This document shows positions 27,364 to 36,988 of a DNA stretch of 64,000 bases, piece by piece; positions within the stretch are counted from its first letter, which is position 1, and each line of letters opens with the position of its first letter. The stretch is from the NCBI RefSeq assembly GCF_001591385.1, contig NZ_BCUU01000009.1, forward strand, positions 1 to 64,000, written 5' to 3'. The stretch is from Variovorax soli NBRC 106424 (lineage in GTDB: Bacteria; Pseudomonadota; Gammaproteobacteria; Burkholderiales; Burkholderiaceae_C). The notes beneath the pieces were generated by a model. That model saw only the letters and a program-made list of their open reading frames with translations, did not search any database and was not told the DNA's origin. Position numbers and translations under genes: made by a program.

Positions 27364-29109
27364 ATGAAAGCCTCCCGTTTCTTTGTCTCCACCCTCAAGG
27401 AAGCACCGGCCGACGCCGAAGTCGTCAGCCACCGCCTGATGACCCGCGCCGGCATGATCAAGAAGCTGGGCGCTGGCATCTACACCTACATGCCCATGGG
27501 CCTGCGGGTGATCCGCAAGGTGGAGGCCATCGTGCGCGAGGAAATGAACCGCGCGGGTGCGGTGGAGATCACGATGCCGGTGGTCCAGCCGGCCGAGCTG
27601 TGGCAGGAGAGCGGCCGCTTCGACAAGATGGGCCCCGAGCTGCTGCGCATCAAGGACCGCCACGAGCGCGACTACGTCGTGCAGCCCACCAGCGAAGAGG
27701 TGGTGACCGACATCGCCCGGCAGGAGATCCGCAGCTACAAGCAGCTGCCGCTGAACCTCTACCAGATCCAGACCAAGTTCCGGGACGAGCGCCGTCCGCG
27801 CTTCGGCCTCATGCGCGGGCGCGAGTTCACCATGAAGGACGCCTACAGCTTCGACCGCGACCTCGATGCCGCCAAGACCAGCTACCAGGTGATGTCGCAG
27901 GCTTACCGCCGGATCTTCGACCGCTTCGGCCTGCGCTACCGGGCCGTGCGCGCCGACAGCGGCGCCATCGGCGGCGACATGAGCGAAGAGTTCCAGGTGA
28001 TTGCCGCCACCGGTGAAGACGCGATCGTCTACTGCCCCGAGAGCGATTACGCGGCCAACATGGAAAAGGCCGAGGCGCTGGCGCCTGCCGGTCCGCGTCC
28101 GGCTGCCAGCCAGCCGGCCACCAAGACGCCGACCCCCGGCAAGGCCACCTGCGAGGAAGTGGCCGCACTGCTAGGCGTGCCGCTGTCCACCACCGTCAAG
28201 TCGCTGGTGCTGGCCACCGACAAGACCAACGACAAGGGTGAGATCGTCGGCTCGCAGGTGTGGCTGCTGCTGGTGCGCGGCGACCACGACATGAACGAGA
28301 TCAAGGTCAGCAAGGTGCCGGGCCTGAACGAGGGCTTCCGCTTTGCCACCGTCGCCGAGATCGAAGAGCACTTCGGCGCCAAGCCCGGTTACCTGGGCCC
28401 GCTGAACATGAAGAAGCCGGTCAAGCTGGTGGCCGACCGCGACGTGGCCGTCATGGCCGACTGGATCTGCGGCTCCAACGAGGCGGACTTCCACACCACC
28501 GGCGTCAACTGGGGCCGCGACCTGCCCGAGCCCGACGTGGTGGCCGACATCCGCAACGTGGTGGCCGGCGACAAGTCGCCCGACGGCAAGGGCCTGCTGG
28601 CCATCGAGCGCGGCATCGAGGTGGGCCACGTGTTCGTGCTGGGCACCAAGTACAGCAAGTCCATGAACGCCACCTTCCTCGACGAGGCCGGCAAGCCGCA
28701 GCACCTGGAAATGGGTTGCTACGGCATCGGCATCACGCGTCTGCCGGCCGCGGCCATCGAGCAGAACCATGACGAGCGCGGCATCATCTGGCCCGATGCC
28801 ATCGCCCCCTTCACCGTGGTGGTGTGCCCCATCGGCATGGACCGCAGCGAAGAGGTGAAGGCGGCTGCGACCCGGCTCTACGACGACCTGCTGGCTGCCG
28901 GCGTGGACGTGATCCTGGACGACCGCGGCGAGCGCCCCGGCGCCATGTTCGCCGACTGGGAACTGATCGGCGTGCCTCATCGCCTGACCATCGGCGACAA
29001 GGGCCTGAAGGACGGCGTGGTCGAGTACCAGCACCGCCGCGATGCCGCTGCCACCAAGGTTCCCGTGGCCGAGGCGGCCGCCTTCGTGCGCAGCAAACTC
29101 GCGGCATGA
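27364..29109 (+). CDS. proS: prolyl-tRNA synthetase
   Basis: Class II synthetase of 581 residues, the bacterial type with an inserted editing domain. It starts [19 protein letters not shown], contains the class II motif 2 region [20 protein letters not shown], the YbaK-like editing insert at about residues 225-410, and the anticodon-binding domain at the C-terminus. Translationally coupled to the next gene by an ATGA overlap. Confidence 0.97.
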   Translation: MKASRFFVSTLKEAPADAEVVSHRLMTRAGMIKKLGAGIYTYMPMGLRVIRKVEAIVREEMNRAGAVEITMPVVQPAELWQESGRFDKMGPELLRIKDRHERDYVVQPTSEEVVTDIARQEIRSYKQLPLNLYQIQTKFRDERRPRFGLMRGREFTMKDAYSFDRDLDAAKTSYQVMSQAYRRIFDRFGLRYRAVRADSGAIGGDMSEEFQVIAATGEDAIVYCPESDYAANMEKAEALAPAGPRPAASQPATKTPTPGKATCEEVAALLGVPLSTTVKSLVLATDKTNDKGEIVGSQVWLLLVRGDHDMNEIKVSKVPGLNEGFRFATVAEIEEHFGAKPGYLGPLNMKKPVKLVADRDVAVMADWICGSNEADFHTTGVNWGRDLPEPDVVADIRNVVAGDKSPDGKGLLAIERGIEVGHVFVLGTKYSKSMNATFLDEAGKPQHLEMGCYGIGITRLPAAAIEQNHDERGIIWPDAIAPFTVVVCPIGMDRSEEVKAAATRLYDDLLAAGVDVILDDRGERPGAMFADWELIGVPHRLTIGDKGLKDGVVEYQHRRDAAATKVPVAEAAAFVRSKLAA

Positions 29110-29738
29110 CACTTTCGCGGCGCCACTGCCTGGGCGGTGCCGCGGCCGGCGTGCTGTCGCTGGCGGGCCTGCCACGCCAGGCAATGGCCGGCGCGCAGAT
29201 CGAGGAGCCGCTGATGGACTCGGTGCGCACCGCGCTGAGTTCGGCCATCCACAACAGCGCGCCGCCAATCCCCGAGTTCAAGGACACCGAATCGCGCCTG
29301 GCCTACCTGCGCTGGCTGGGCAGCATGAGCGAGCGCCTGAAAAAGCGCATGCCCGACTGGAACACGCGCAAGGAATTCCTGCAGACCATCTGGTACGAGG
29401 CCAAGCGCGCCGGCCTCGACGTGAGCCTGGTGCTTGGGCTGGTGCAGGTGGAGAGCAATTTCCGCAAGTTCGCGGTGTCGAGCGCGGGCGCGCGGGGCTT
29501 CATGCAGGTGATGCCGTTCTGGACGCGGGTGATCGGCGACGGCGATCCGTCCACGCTCTTTCACATGCAGACCAACCTGCGCTTCGGCTGCGTGATCCTG
29601 CGCCACTACCTGGACCGCGAGCGCGGCGACCTGTTCATGACGCTGGGCCGCTACAACGGCAGCCGGGGCCAGTCGCCCTATCCGAACGCGGTGTTTGCGA
29701 ACCAGCGAAACTGGAAGTTCGTCGACCGGCAGGATTGA
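29106..29738 (+). CDS. lytic transglycosylase, Slt-like
   Basis: Exported peptidoglycan lytic transglycosylase of 210 residues. The N-terminus [20 protein letters not shown] resembles a twin-arginine signal ending at AMA (residue 28). The catalytic glutamate is E116 in [20 protein letters not shown], followed by GFMQVMPFW. It overlaps the proS stop codon by four bases, so both are co-translated. The pairing with proS is common in Burkholderiales. Confidence 0.9.
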   Translation: MTLSRRHCLGGAAAGVLSLAGLPRQAMAGAQIEEPLMDSVRTALSSAIHNSAPPIPEFKDTESRLAYLRWLGSMSERLKKRMPDWNTRKEFLQTIWYEAKRAGLDVSLVLGLVQVESNFRKFAVSSAGARGFMQVMPFWTRVIGDGDPSTLFHMQTNLRFGCVILRHYLDRERGDLFMTLGRYNGSRGQSPYPNAVFANQRNWKFVDRQD

Positions 29739-29754
29739 CCGGGCAGGTCGGCAT

Positions 29755-29777
29755 TCGCATGCGTGCGGCGCATGCGA
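29755..29777. repeat. perfect hairpin in the gap before the MFS gene
   Basis: TCGCATGCG and CGCATGCGA form a 9-base inverted repeat with a 5-base loop, 17 bases after the transglycosylase stop. There is no T-tract. It could be an operator for the MFS gene or an mRNA-stabilising 3' structure. The rest of this 149-base gap contains only a weak ATATCG/CGATAT pair. Confidence 0.5.
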
Positions 29778-29887
29778 GGCATTCCAAATCAGCGTTTGTG
29801 GAGGCGGGGATCGCATAGCAATATCGCGGTCCTTCGAACGGCTGTCGATATGGCTGCTCGCATTCCAACCTTCGATCCGATAACTCC

Positions 29888-31078
29888 ATGCCTTCCATGC
29901 TCTGGGCCCTCCTGGCCGGCAATTTCGCCATCGGCACCGGCGTGATGGTGGCCAGCGCCACCCTCAACGAAGTCAGCGCCTTCTTCCAGGTGCCGGTGCC
30001 CGTGGCCGGCTACCTCATCTCGGTGGCGGCCCTGGTGGTCTGTCTGGGCGCGCCCACGCTGGCCGCCGCGGTGGCGCCCTTCGACCGGCGCAAGCTGCTG
30101 GCGGCGGCCATGGTCTGGTACGGCCTGCTGCATGCGGCCTGTGCCTTGGCCACCGACTTCCATGTGCTGCTCGCCCTGCGGGTGCTGGCCGTGATTCCGG
30201 CCGCGGTGTTCACGCCGCAGGCTGCGGCATGCGCCGGCTACCTGATGCCGGCCGAACAGCGCGGGCGCGCTATCACCTTCGTCTTCGTCGGCTGGTCGCT
30301 GGCCTCGGTGCTGGGCATGCCGCTGAATGCGTGGCTGAGCGGCATGCTCGGCTGGCAGGGCGCGTACGGGCTGGTCGCAGTGCTGTCGCTGGCCAGTGCG
30401 GCGTGGGTCTGGCAGGCCATGCCCCACGACGTGCGGCCGCCGCGCTTCTCGCTGGCCAGCTGGGGCACGGCCTTGCGCATGCCGGCCCTCATGCTGTGCG
30501 TGGCCGTGACGCTGCTGTGCGCGGCGGGGCAGTTCGTGGTGTTTGCCTACTTCGCGCCCATCTTCCGCAACAGCCTGGGCGCCAGCGTGCATGAGCTGAG
30601 CGCGTTGTTCATGTTCTTCGGCGCATTCGGCCTGCTGGGCAACGTGCTGATGTCCCGCTACATCGACCGGCTGGGCGCGCCCCGCGGCGTGATGATCACC
30701 ATCGGCGCCATCGCGTTGAGCATGCTGGCCTGGCCGCTGGCCTCGACGCTCGTGCTGGCCGCCGTGGTGCTGGTGCCCTGGGCGCTCGGCTGCTTCTCGG
30801 CCAACTCGGCGCAGCAAGCGCGGCTGGTGTCGCTGGCGCCGGCCCTGGCAGGCGGCTCGGTGGCGCTGAACACCTCGGCCATGTATGCCGGCCAGGCGAT
30901 CGGCACGGCCGTCGGCGGCTGGATGATCTCGCACCAGGCCATGCAGAGCCTGCACCTGGCGGGCCTGGTGCTGCTGGTGGCCGCGATGGCCGTGAGCGCC
31001 TGGGCCGCTCGCGTTGCAAGCCGCGGCGCAGCGCAGGCCCCGGCGGCCACGGGCGTCGTGGCCAATCGCTCCGCCTGA
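29888..31078 (+). CDS. MFS transporter, drug/sugar efflux type (DHA1-like)
   Basis: Major facilitator of 396 residues with twelve predicted helices. The start MPSMLWALLAGNFAIGTGVM and the cytoplasmic loop APFDRRKLLAAAM correspond to helices 1-3 of the AraJ/YdhP-like group, and RVLAVIPAAVFTPQAAA to helix 4. Substrate unknown. No regulator lies beside it. It is preceded by a gap with a hairpin and converges with the CorC-like gene 6 bases downstream. Confidence 0.85.
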   Translation: MPSMLWALLAGNFAIGTGVMVASATLNEVSAFFQVPVPVAGYLISVAALVVCLGAPTLAAAVAPFDRRKLLAAAMVWYGLLHAACALATDFHVLLALRVLAVIPAAVFTPQAAACAGYLMPAEQRGRAITFVFVGWSLASVLGMPLNAWLSGMLGWQGAYGLVAVLSLASAAWVWQAMPHDVRPPRFSLASWGTALRMPALMLCVAVTLLCAAGQFVVFAYFAPIFRNSLGASVHELSALFMFFGAFGLLGNVLMSRYIDRLGAPRGVMITIGAIALSMLAWPLASTLVLAAVVLVPWALGCFSANSAQQARLVSLAPALAGGSVALNTSAMYAGQAIGTAVGGWMISHQAMQSLHLAGLVLLVAAMAVSAWAARVASRGAAQAPAATGVVANRSA

Positions 31079-31084
31079 GGCGGT

Positions 31085-32407
31085 TCAGCCTGCCGCGCTG
31101 GCTTCAGCCGGCTGGCGCGCGGCCTCGCGCGTCACCATCACCTGGTCGATGCGGTGGCTGTCCACGTCCATCACCTCGAACTTGAAGCCCGCCCAGGTGG
31201 CGCTGTCGGTGCGCTTGGGCACACGGCGCAGCATGTACATGAGGAAGCCGGCCAGGGTCTCGTACTCGTCGACGTGCGGCATCTCGTCGATGTCGAGCGC
31301 GCGCTGCACGTCCTGAATGGGCGTGACGCCGTCGATGAGCCACGAGTTCTCGTCGCGCCGGACGATCTGCTGCTCTTCGTCCGAGGGCGGCACCAGGTCG
31401 CCCATGACGGTGCTCATCACGTCGTTGAGCGTGATCACGCCCACCACCAGGCTGTACTCGTTGACGACGATGGCGAAGTCCTCGTGGGCCTGGCGGAACT
31501 GCTCGAGCACTTCGGTGAGCGAGATGCGGTCCGGGATCACCAGCGCCTTGTTCAGCGGCAGCCCCTGGTCGAAAGACAGCGGCTGGCCGCTGAGCACGCG
31601 CTGGAACATGTCCTTGGCGTCCACATAGCCCAGCACATGGTCGATGTCGCCGTCGCACACCGGATAGGCCGAGAAGGGCTCGGCAATGATGCGCGCGCGC
31701 AGGATGCTTTCGGACTCGCCCTTGTCGAACCAGATCACGCGGTCGCGCGAGGTCATGACGCTGCTCACCGGCCGGGTGTCCAGCTCGAACACGTTGGCAA
31801 TCACCTGCTGCTCGCGCTCGGCCAGCACGCCGGCGCGCAGGCCGGCCTCGGTCATGGCCAGGATGTCGGCCGAGGTGATGGTTTCCTCGCGCTGCGTGGG
31901 CATGCCCAGCAGCTTGAACAGCACGTCGGTGCCGTGCGTGAAGAGCCAGACCAGCGGCTTGAAGGCGGTGATCAGGAACTGCATCGGCCCCACCAGCCGC
32001 AGCGCGAGCCGCTCCGGCTCGTTCATGCCCAGCCGCTTGGGAAAGAGGTCGGCGAAGATCAGGAAGATCGAGATGATCAGCACGAAGGAGCTGAGGAAGG
32101 CGGCGCGCTGCGCCAGTTCCGGGTTCATCCAGTTGGAATACAGGTCCGCGAAGTAGGGGCTGAATGCGCCTTCGCCCACCACGCCGCCCAGGATGGCCAC
32201 CGCGTTCAAGCCGATCTGCACCACGGTGAAGTAGTGGCCCGGCTGCTCCTGCAACTGCAGTACCTTTTCTGCCCGGGCGTCCCCGTCGTCTGCCAGTTGC
32301 CGCAGACGCAGCCGGCGCGCGGCCGCCAGGCAGATCTCGGCCAGGGAGAAAAAGGCGCTGGTTGCGATCAGCGCGGCAATGGTCAGGAGGCTCTGCGTGA
32401 GGGTCAT
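31085..32407 (-). CDS. CNNM/CorC-HlyC family transporter-associated protein
   Basis: Membrane protein of 440 residues with the hemolysin-C-like layout: an N-terminal DUF21 transmembrane domain (about residues 1-190), two CBS domains (MTSRDRVIWFDKGE and RISLTEVLEQFRQAHEDFA) and the C-terminal CorC_HlyC domain. Relatives take part in magnesium or cobalt efflux; haemolysin activity is not implied. The start at 32407 avoids ten non-conserved residues of the longer frame. Confidence 0.88.
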   Translation of the reverse strand: MTLTQSLLTIAALIATSAFFSLAEICLAAARRLRLRQLADDGDARAEKVLQLQEQPGHYFTVVQIGLNAVAILGGVVGEGAFSPYFADLYSNWMNPELAQRAAFLSSFVLIISIFLIFADLFPKRLGMNEPERLALRLVGPMQFLITAFKPLVWLFTHGTDVLFKLLGMPTQREETITSADILAMTEAGLRAGVLAEREQQVIANVFELDTRPVSSVMTSRDRVIWFDKGESESILRARIIAEPFSAYPVCDGDIDHVLGYVDAKDMFQRVLSGQPLSFDQGLPLNKALVIPDRISLTEVLEQFRQAHEDFAIVVNEYSLVVGVITLNDVMSTVMGDLVPPSDEEQQIVRRDENSWLIDGVTPIQDVQRALDIDEMPHVDEYETLAGFLMYMLRRVPKRTDSATWAGFKFEVMDVDSHRIDQVMVTREAARQPAEASAAG

Positions 32408-32447
32408 GTGCGGTTCTTCAACCCCACATGGTGCCACGAGCCTGCCG

Positions 32448-32924
32448 TCAGACCCCGCCTGTCGGGTGGGTCGGGTCGACCCAGAGCACCGTCTGCGGCT
32501 TCTCGACCGGCTCGATGTCCAGGTTGACGGCCACGGCCTCGCCGTCGCTGCGGCACAGCACGCATTCGAGCGTCTCGGTGCTGCTGGCGTTGATTTCCTG
32601 GTGCGGCACGAAGGGCGGCACGTAGATGAAGTCGCCCGGACCGGCTTCGGCTGTGAACTCGAGCTTCTCGCCCCAGCGCATGCGGGCGCGACCGCGCACC
32701 ACGTAGATGACCGATTCGAGGGGCCCGTGGTGATGGGCGCCGGTCTTGGCGCCCGCGTGGATGTGCACCGTGCCGGCCCAGAGTTTCTGGGCGCCGACGC
32801 GCGCGAAATTGATGGCGGCCGCCCGGTTCATGCCGGGCGTCTGCGCCGTGTTGGCGTCCAGCTGGTTGGCCGGGATCACCCGCACGCCATCGTTTTTCCA
32901 ATCGGTGGGGTGGGGGTGCGCCAT
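32448..32924 (-). CDS. cupin domain-containing protein
   Basis: Small cupin of 158 residues. The two cupin motifs are visible: GAHHHGPLESVIYVVRGRARM with three consecutive histidines, and AGPGDFIYVPPFVPHQEIN. They build one double-stranded beta-helix with a likely metal site. The reaction is unknown. A GGAG site precedes the ATG. It lies 18 bases after grxD on the same strand. Confidence 0.85.
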   Translation of the reverse strand: MAHPHPTDWKNDGVRVIPANQLDANTAQTPGMNRAAAINFARVGAQKLWAGTVHIHAGAKTGAHHHGPLESVIYVVRGRARMRWGEKLEFTAEAGPGDFIYVPPFVPHQEINASSTETLECVLCRSDGEAVAVNLDIEPVEKPQTVLWVDPTHPTGGV

Positions 32925-32942
32925 GCCGGCTCCGACCTGCTC

Positions 32943-33272
32943 TTACTGTGCGGAGGGCGTTGCCAGCACCTGCTGCAACTCGCCCGACTCGTACATCTCC
33001 ATCATGATGTCCGAGCCGCCGATGAATTCGCCGCGCACGTACAGCTGGGGAATGGTGGGCCAGTTGCTGTATTCCTTGATGCCCTGGCGGATGCCGTCGT
33101 CCTCGAGCACGTTCACCGTCTTGAGCGACTTGGGGTCGACGCCGCAGGCCTTCAGGATCTGCACGGCGCGGCCGGAGAAGCCGCACATGGGAAAGCTGGC
33201 GCTTCCCTTCATGAAAAGAAGAATCTCGTTTTGCTTGACCAGGTCGTCAATGCGTTGCTGGGCGTCGCTCAT
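32943..33272 (-). CDS. grxD: monothiol glutaredoxin Grx4 type
   Basis: Glutaredoxin of 109 residues with the monothiol CGFS site (C30-S33 in GSASFPMCGFSGRA), and the WPTIPQLYVRGEFIGGSDI block for glutathione binding. These proteins carry [2Fe-2S] clusters with BolA partners. The start at 33272 is preceded by GGAG; the longer frame adds 15 residues without conservation. Placed after prmC in the hemA-prfA-prmC-grxD order. Confidence 0.96.
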   Translation of the reverse strand: MSDAQQRIDDLVKQNEILLFMKGSASFPMCGFSGRAVQILKACGVDPKSLKTVNVLEDDGIRQGIKEYSNWPTIPQLYVRGEFIGGSDIMMEMYESGELQQVLATPSAQ

Positions 33273-33298
33273 GGGGGCTCCTCGAAAGAATGGGTTGA

Positions 33299-34159
33299 TT
33301 ATTTCACCGCGCGCCAAAGCCCGCCGGAGCAGCGCTCGATGCCGGCAAGATCCTTGCGGCTTTGCACTTCCTGGAAGCCGCCGGCCACCAGCAGGGCGCG
33401 CACGTCGGCCGCCTGGTCGTGGCCGTGCTCCAGCAGCAGCCAGCCGCCGTCGGCCAGGTGTCGCGGCGCCGCCTGCACGATGCGGCGGATGTCGGCCAGG
33501 CCGTCGGCACCGGCCGCCAGGGCGGACAGCGGCTCATGCCGCAGGGCCGGCAGGTGCGGGTCGTCGGCGCGGATGTAGGGCGGGTTGCTCACGATCAGGG
33601 CGTAGCCGGTGCCGGCCCCCTCCAGCCAGTCGCCGTGGGCGAAGCGCACCGGCAGGCCGAGGCGCTCGCCGTTGGCGCGGGCCACGGCCAGGGCGTCTTC
33701 GCTGGCATCGACGGCATGGATCTGCAGGTCGGGCCGCGCCTTCTGCAGCGCCAGGGCGATGGCGCCGCTGCCGGTGCCCAGGTCGATCACGCGCACCTCG
33801 TGCAGGCCTTGAAGGCGCTCGAGGGCCCAGTCGACCAGCGTCTCGGTGTCCGGCCGGGGCACCAGCACGCGGGCGTCCACCTGCAATGCGAGGCCATGGA
33901 ATTCCTTTTCGCCCAGCAGATAGGCCACCGGCTCGCCGGCCAGGCGGCGCAGCAGGCTGTCCTGCAGGCACTGCGCCGCGTCGGCAGTGAGTGGATCGCT
34001 GTCGTGCGCCAGCAGCCAGGCGCGCTCGCCGCTCGAGCGGCCCAGCGCATGCAGCAGCAGCAACTGCGCATCGATCCGCTCCACGCCCAGCGCAGCGGCG
34101 GCCGACAGGGCCTGCGCGACGGTGGCGGGCAGGGCGCCCTTGTCTTCGGCTGTATTCAT
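33299..34159 (-). CDS. prmC: release factor glutamine methyltransferase
   Basis: Methylates the glutamine of the GGQ motif in RF1 and RF2. The protein is 286 residues with VIDLGTGSGAIALAL (S-adenosylmethionine binding) and the substrate-binding NPPY motif in LIVSNPPYIRAD. The ATG overlaps the prfA stop codon by one base (TGATG), so enzyme and substrate are translated together. Confidence 0.96.
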   Translation of the reverse strand: MNTAEDKGALPATVAQALSAAAALGVERIDAQLLLLHALGRSSGERAWLLAHDSDPLTADAAQCLQDSLLRRLAGEPVAYLLGEKEFHGLALQVDARVLVPRPDTETLVDWALERLQGLHEVRVIDLGTGSGAIALALQKARPDLQIHAVDASEDALAVARANGERLGLPVRFAHGDWLEGAGTGYALIVSNPPYIRADDPHLPALRHEPLSALAAGADGLADIRRIVQAAPRHLADGGWLLLEHGHDQAADVRALLVAGGFQEVQSRKDLAGIERCSGGLWRAVK

Positions 34160-35247
34160 CACGCCTGGCCCGCCGCTTCCAGCTCCGCCAGCTGCTCGGC
34201 CTCGTGCGCCGCCTTCAGCGCGCCCAGCACCTCGCCCAGGTCGCCTTCCATGATGAACTGCAGCTTGTAGAGCGTGAGGTTGATCCGGTGGTCGGTCAGC
34301 CGCCCCTGCGGAAAGTTGTAGGTGCGGATGCGATCGGAGCGGTCGCCGCTGCCGATCAGGCCCTTGCGCAGCGCCGCGTCCTTGGCGGCGCGCTCGCTGC
34401 GCTCCTTTTCCTGGATGCGGGCCGACAGCACCTGCAGCGCCTTGGCCTTGTTGCGGTGCTGGCTGCGGTCGTCCTGGCACTCGGCCACGATGCCGGTGGG
34501 GATGTGCGTGATGCGCACCGCGGAATCGGTCTTGTTGATGTGCTGGCCGCCGGCGCCGCTGGCGCGGTAGGTGTCGATGCGCAGGTCGGCCGGGTTGATC
34601 TGCACTGCCTGTGCTTCATCGGGCTCGGCCAGCACCGCCACCGTGCAGGCGCTGGTGTGGATGCGGCCCTGCGTCTCGGTGGCGGGCACGCGCTGCACGC
34701 GGTGGCCGCCCGATTCGAAGCGAAGGGCGCCGAATACGTCGTCGCCCACGATGCGCACCACCACTTCCTTGTAGCCGCCCAGTTCGCTTTCGCTCTCGCT
34801 CACGATCTCGCAGCGCCAGCCCGCGCGCTCGGCGTAGCGGGTGTACATGCGCAGCAGGTCGCCGGCGAACAGGGCCGATTCGTCGCCGCCGGTGCCCGCG
34901 CGGATTTCCAGGAAGGCGTTGCGTGCATCGTCCGGGTCCTTGGGCAGCAGCAGGCGCTGCAGCTCGGCTTCGAGCTTCACCAGCTCGGCCTCGCCCCCTT
35001 CGATTTCCTCGCGCGCCATCTCGGCCATGTCGGGGTCTTCGAGCATTTCGCGGGCGCCGGCCAGGTCCGACTCGACCTGCTTGTAGCGCTGGTAGCGGCC
35101 GGCCACCTGGGTCACCTGCGCATGTTCGCGCGAGAGCACGCGGTACTGCGACATGTCGGCCATGATGTCCTCGCGCGAGAGCAGGAAGTCCAACTCTTCC
35201 AGGCGTTGCACATAACGTTCGAGTTGTTGGCGCAGAAAGCTTTTCAC
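34159..35247 (-). CDS. prfA: peptide chain release factor 1
   Basis: Terminates translation at UAA and UAG. The protein has 362 residues, with the GGQ motif in [16 protein letters not shown] and a PAT tripeptide ([14 protein letters not shown]) of the P-x-T anticodon-like type that reads A or G as RF1 does. The start is the GTG at 35247, giving the family N-terminus [18 protein letters not shown]; the frame extends 33 residues upstream without conservation. The gene lies about 110 bases downstream of hemA. Confidence 0.97.
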   Translation of the reverse strand: MKSFLRQQLERYVQRLEELDFLLSREDIMADMSQYRVLSREHAQVTQVAGRYQRYKQVESDLAGAREMLEDPDMAEMAREEIEGGEAELVKLEAELQRLLLPKDPDDARNAFLEIRAGTGGDESALFAGDLLRMYTRYAERAGWRCEIVSESESELGGYKEVVVRIVGDDVFGALRFESGGHRVQRVPATETQGRIHTSACTVAVLAEPDEAQAVQINPADLRIDTYRASGAGGQHINKTDSAVRITHIPTGIVAECQDDRSQHRNKAKALQVLSARIQEKERSERAAKDAALRKGLIGSGDRSDRIRTYNFPQGRLTDHRINLTLYKLQFIMEGDLGEVLGALKAAHEAEQLAELEAAGQA

Positions 35248-35357
35248 AAGAAGAATGGCCGAGGTCGGCAGATGGGCAAAAGAGGGAAGGGGCCTTGGGA
35301 CCCGCCATGGACTGGCACGGAGCAGGCCGCATGGGCCCATCGGCAAAGGCAGCGTCG

Positions 35358-36629
35358 CTAACGCTCTTTGCGCAGGAACAGGCGCGCAATGGTCTGCGCC
35401 GTCTGTTCGCGCGAGGCCGCGTCGCCCGCATGCAGCTCGGCCATGGCGCCGTGCAGCATCTTCTGGGTGAGGCCGCGGGACAGGGCTTCGAGGACGGTGT
35501 CCAGGTCTTCGCCCTTGGCCAGCAGCTTCTTCGCACGGGCCAGCTCGGCGCTGCGCCAGGCGTCGGTCTGCGCGTTGAGCTGCTGGATCAGCGGCACCGT
35601 ACCGCGCTGGCCGAGCCAGTGCATGAAGCTCTGAACGCCGGCGTCGATGATCACCTCGGCCTGCGCCACGGCGGCCTGGCGCTGGGCCTGGCCTTGCTGC
35701 ACCACCTGCGCCAGGTCGTCCACCGTGTAGAGGTACACGTCCGACAGGGCCCGCACCTCGGGCTCGATGTCGCGCGGCACGGCCAGGTCGACCATGAACA
35801 TGGGCCGGTGCTTGCGCTGCTTGAGCGCCCGCTCCACGGCGCCGAGGCCGATCAGCGGCAGCGTGCTGGCGGTGCAGCTGACGACGATGTCGAATTCGGC
35901 CAGGCGCGCCGGCAGGTCGGCCAGGCGCATGGCCTCGCCGCCGAAGCGGGAGGCGAGTTTTTCGCCGCGCTCCAGCGTGCGGTTGGCAATGACCATCGCC
36001 TTGGGGCTGCGCGCCGCGAAGTGCGTGGCCGCCAGGTCGATCATTTCGCCGGCACCCACGAACAGTACGCGGGTCTGCTTCAGGTCTTCGAAGAGCTGGC
36101 TGGCCAGGCGAACCGAGGCGGCCGCCATGCTGATGGAGTGGGCGCCGATCTCGGTCGCGGTGCGCACTTCCTTGGCCACCGCGAACGAGCGCTGGAACAG
36201 CTGGTTCAGCGTGCTGCCCAGCGAGCCGGCGCTTTCGGCGGCGCGCACGGCATCCTTCATCTGGCCCAGGATCTGGGCCTCGCCCAGCACCATGGAATCG
36301 AGCCCGCTGGCCACCCGGAAGGCGTGGCGTGCGGCCTGGTCGTTTTCCAGCGTGTAGGCATGCGAGCGCAGCAGGGATGGGGACACGCCGCCGCTCTCGG
36401 CCAGCCAGCCCACCGTGTGCTCCAGCGCGGCGTTGTTGGCCGCGCAGTAGATCTCGGTGCGGTTGCAGGTGGAGATGATGGCCGCCTCGACGTCCGGATG
36501 GCGCTGGGCGCCGAACGAACTGCGCAGGCTGTGCAGGGTGGGCGCCAACTGGTCGAGGGCGAACGCAAAACGACCGCGCAGATCGAGCGGCGCGGTCGTG
36601 TGATTCAAGCCCAGGGCCCAGACTGCCAT
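35358..36629 (-). CDS. hemA: glutamyl-tRNA reductase
   Basis: First enzyme of the C5 haem pathway, reducing glutamyl-tRNA to glutamate-1-semialdehyde. It has 423 residues with [14 protein letters not shown] at the N-terminus, the nucleophile C55 in [12 protein letters not shown], and the NADPH site [19 protein letters not shown] perfect TATAAT ends six bases before the ATG and no Shine-Dalgarno site is present, so the mRNA may be leaderless. It heads the hemA-prfA-prmC-grxD run. Confidence 0.97.
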   Translation of the reverse strand: MAVWALGLNHTTAPLDLRGRFAFALDQLAPTLHSLRSSFGAQRHPDVEAAIISTCNRTEIYCAANNAALEHTVGWLAESGGVSPSLLRSHAYTLENDQAARHAFRVASGLDSMVLGEAQILGQMKDAVRAAESAGSLGSTLNQLFQRSFAVAKEVRTATEIGAHSISMAAASVRLASQLFEDLKQTRVLFVGAGEMIDLAATHFAARSPKAMVIANRTLERGEKLASRFGGEAMRLADLPARLAEFDIVVSCTASTLPLIGLGAVERALKQRKHRPMFMVDLAVPRDIEPEVRALSDVYLYTVDDLAQVVQQGQAQRQAAVAQAEVIIDAGVQSFMHWLGQRGTVPLIQQLNAQTDAWRSAELARAKKLLAKGEDLDTVLEALSRGLTQKMLHGAMAELHAGDAASREQTAQTIARLFLRKER

Positions 36630-36635
36630 CCCCGG

Positions 36636-36641
36636 ATTATA
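36636..36641 (-). promoter_or_regulatory. consensus -10 box giving a leaderless hemA transcript
   Basis: TATAAT on the minus strand ends exactly six bases (CCGGGG) before the hemA ATG, so transcription would begin at the start codon. It is the best consensus match among the five genes with this spacing. No -35 box is seen. Confidence 0.6.
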
Positions 36642-36709
36642 AAATTTGCCGCCTTGCTCGGCCCTTGCGCTGAATCAATGGCCCCTCGAGGTGCCCTCCA
36701 CCCCTATTC

Positions 36710-36985
36710 ATGTCCCCGTTTGCCCTGATCGACCACCTGGCCAATTTCGCCCTGCCGGCCCTTGTCGTGGCTGTGGTGCTGGGCCTGGGCGGCCGGCTCA
36801 TCATGGGCAAGGGCGCCCCGCTCGCGCTGTGGAAGCAGATCGTCATCAATTTCGTGGCTGGCGTCGTCGTGCTGGCCGGCGGGCTGGCGTATTTCGGTCG
36901 CGACGGGATGATGGCGACGTATGCCGCCCTGGTACTGGTTTGCGGCACGCTGCAATGGCTTCTGGCCGGCGGCCTGCGCAGCTGA
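36710..36985 (+). CDS. small hypothetical membrane protein
   Basis: Protein of 91 residues with three hydrophobic segments: about residues 9-30, 46-62 and 70-85. I do not recognise a family. It is flanked by the divergent hemA and the convergent MscS gene, with only three bases separating its stop from the MscS stop. A long, uninterrupted frame with hydrophobic periodicity and its clean fit between neighbours support it as real. Some charge (KGAPLALWKQ) lies in the loop after the first helix. Confidence 0.6.
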   Translation: MSPFALIDHLANFALPALVVAVVLGLGGRLIMGKGAPLALWKQIVINFVAGVVVLAGGLAYFGRDGMMATYAALVLVCGTLQWLLAGGLRS

Positions 36986-36988
36986 GGC

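Noticed and set aside
31085-32407. Haemolysin
   Set aside because: The DUF21-CBS-CorC/HlyC layout is that of ion-transport-related proteins; the haemolysin name is historical.
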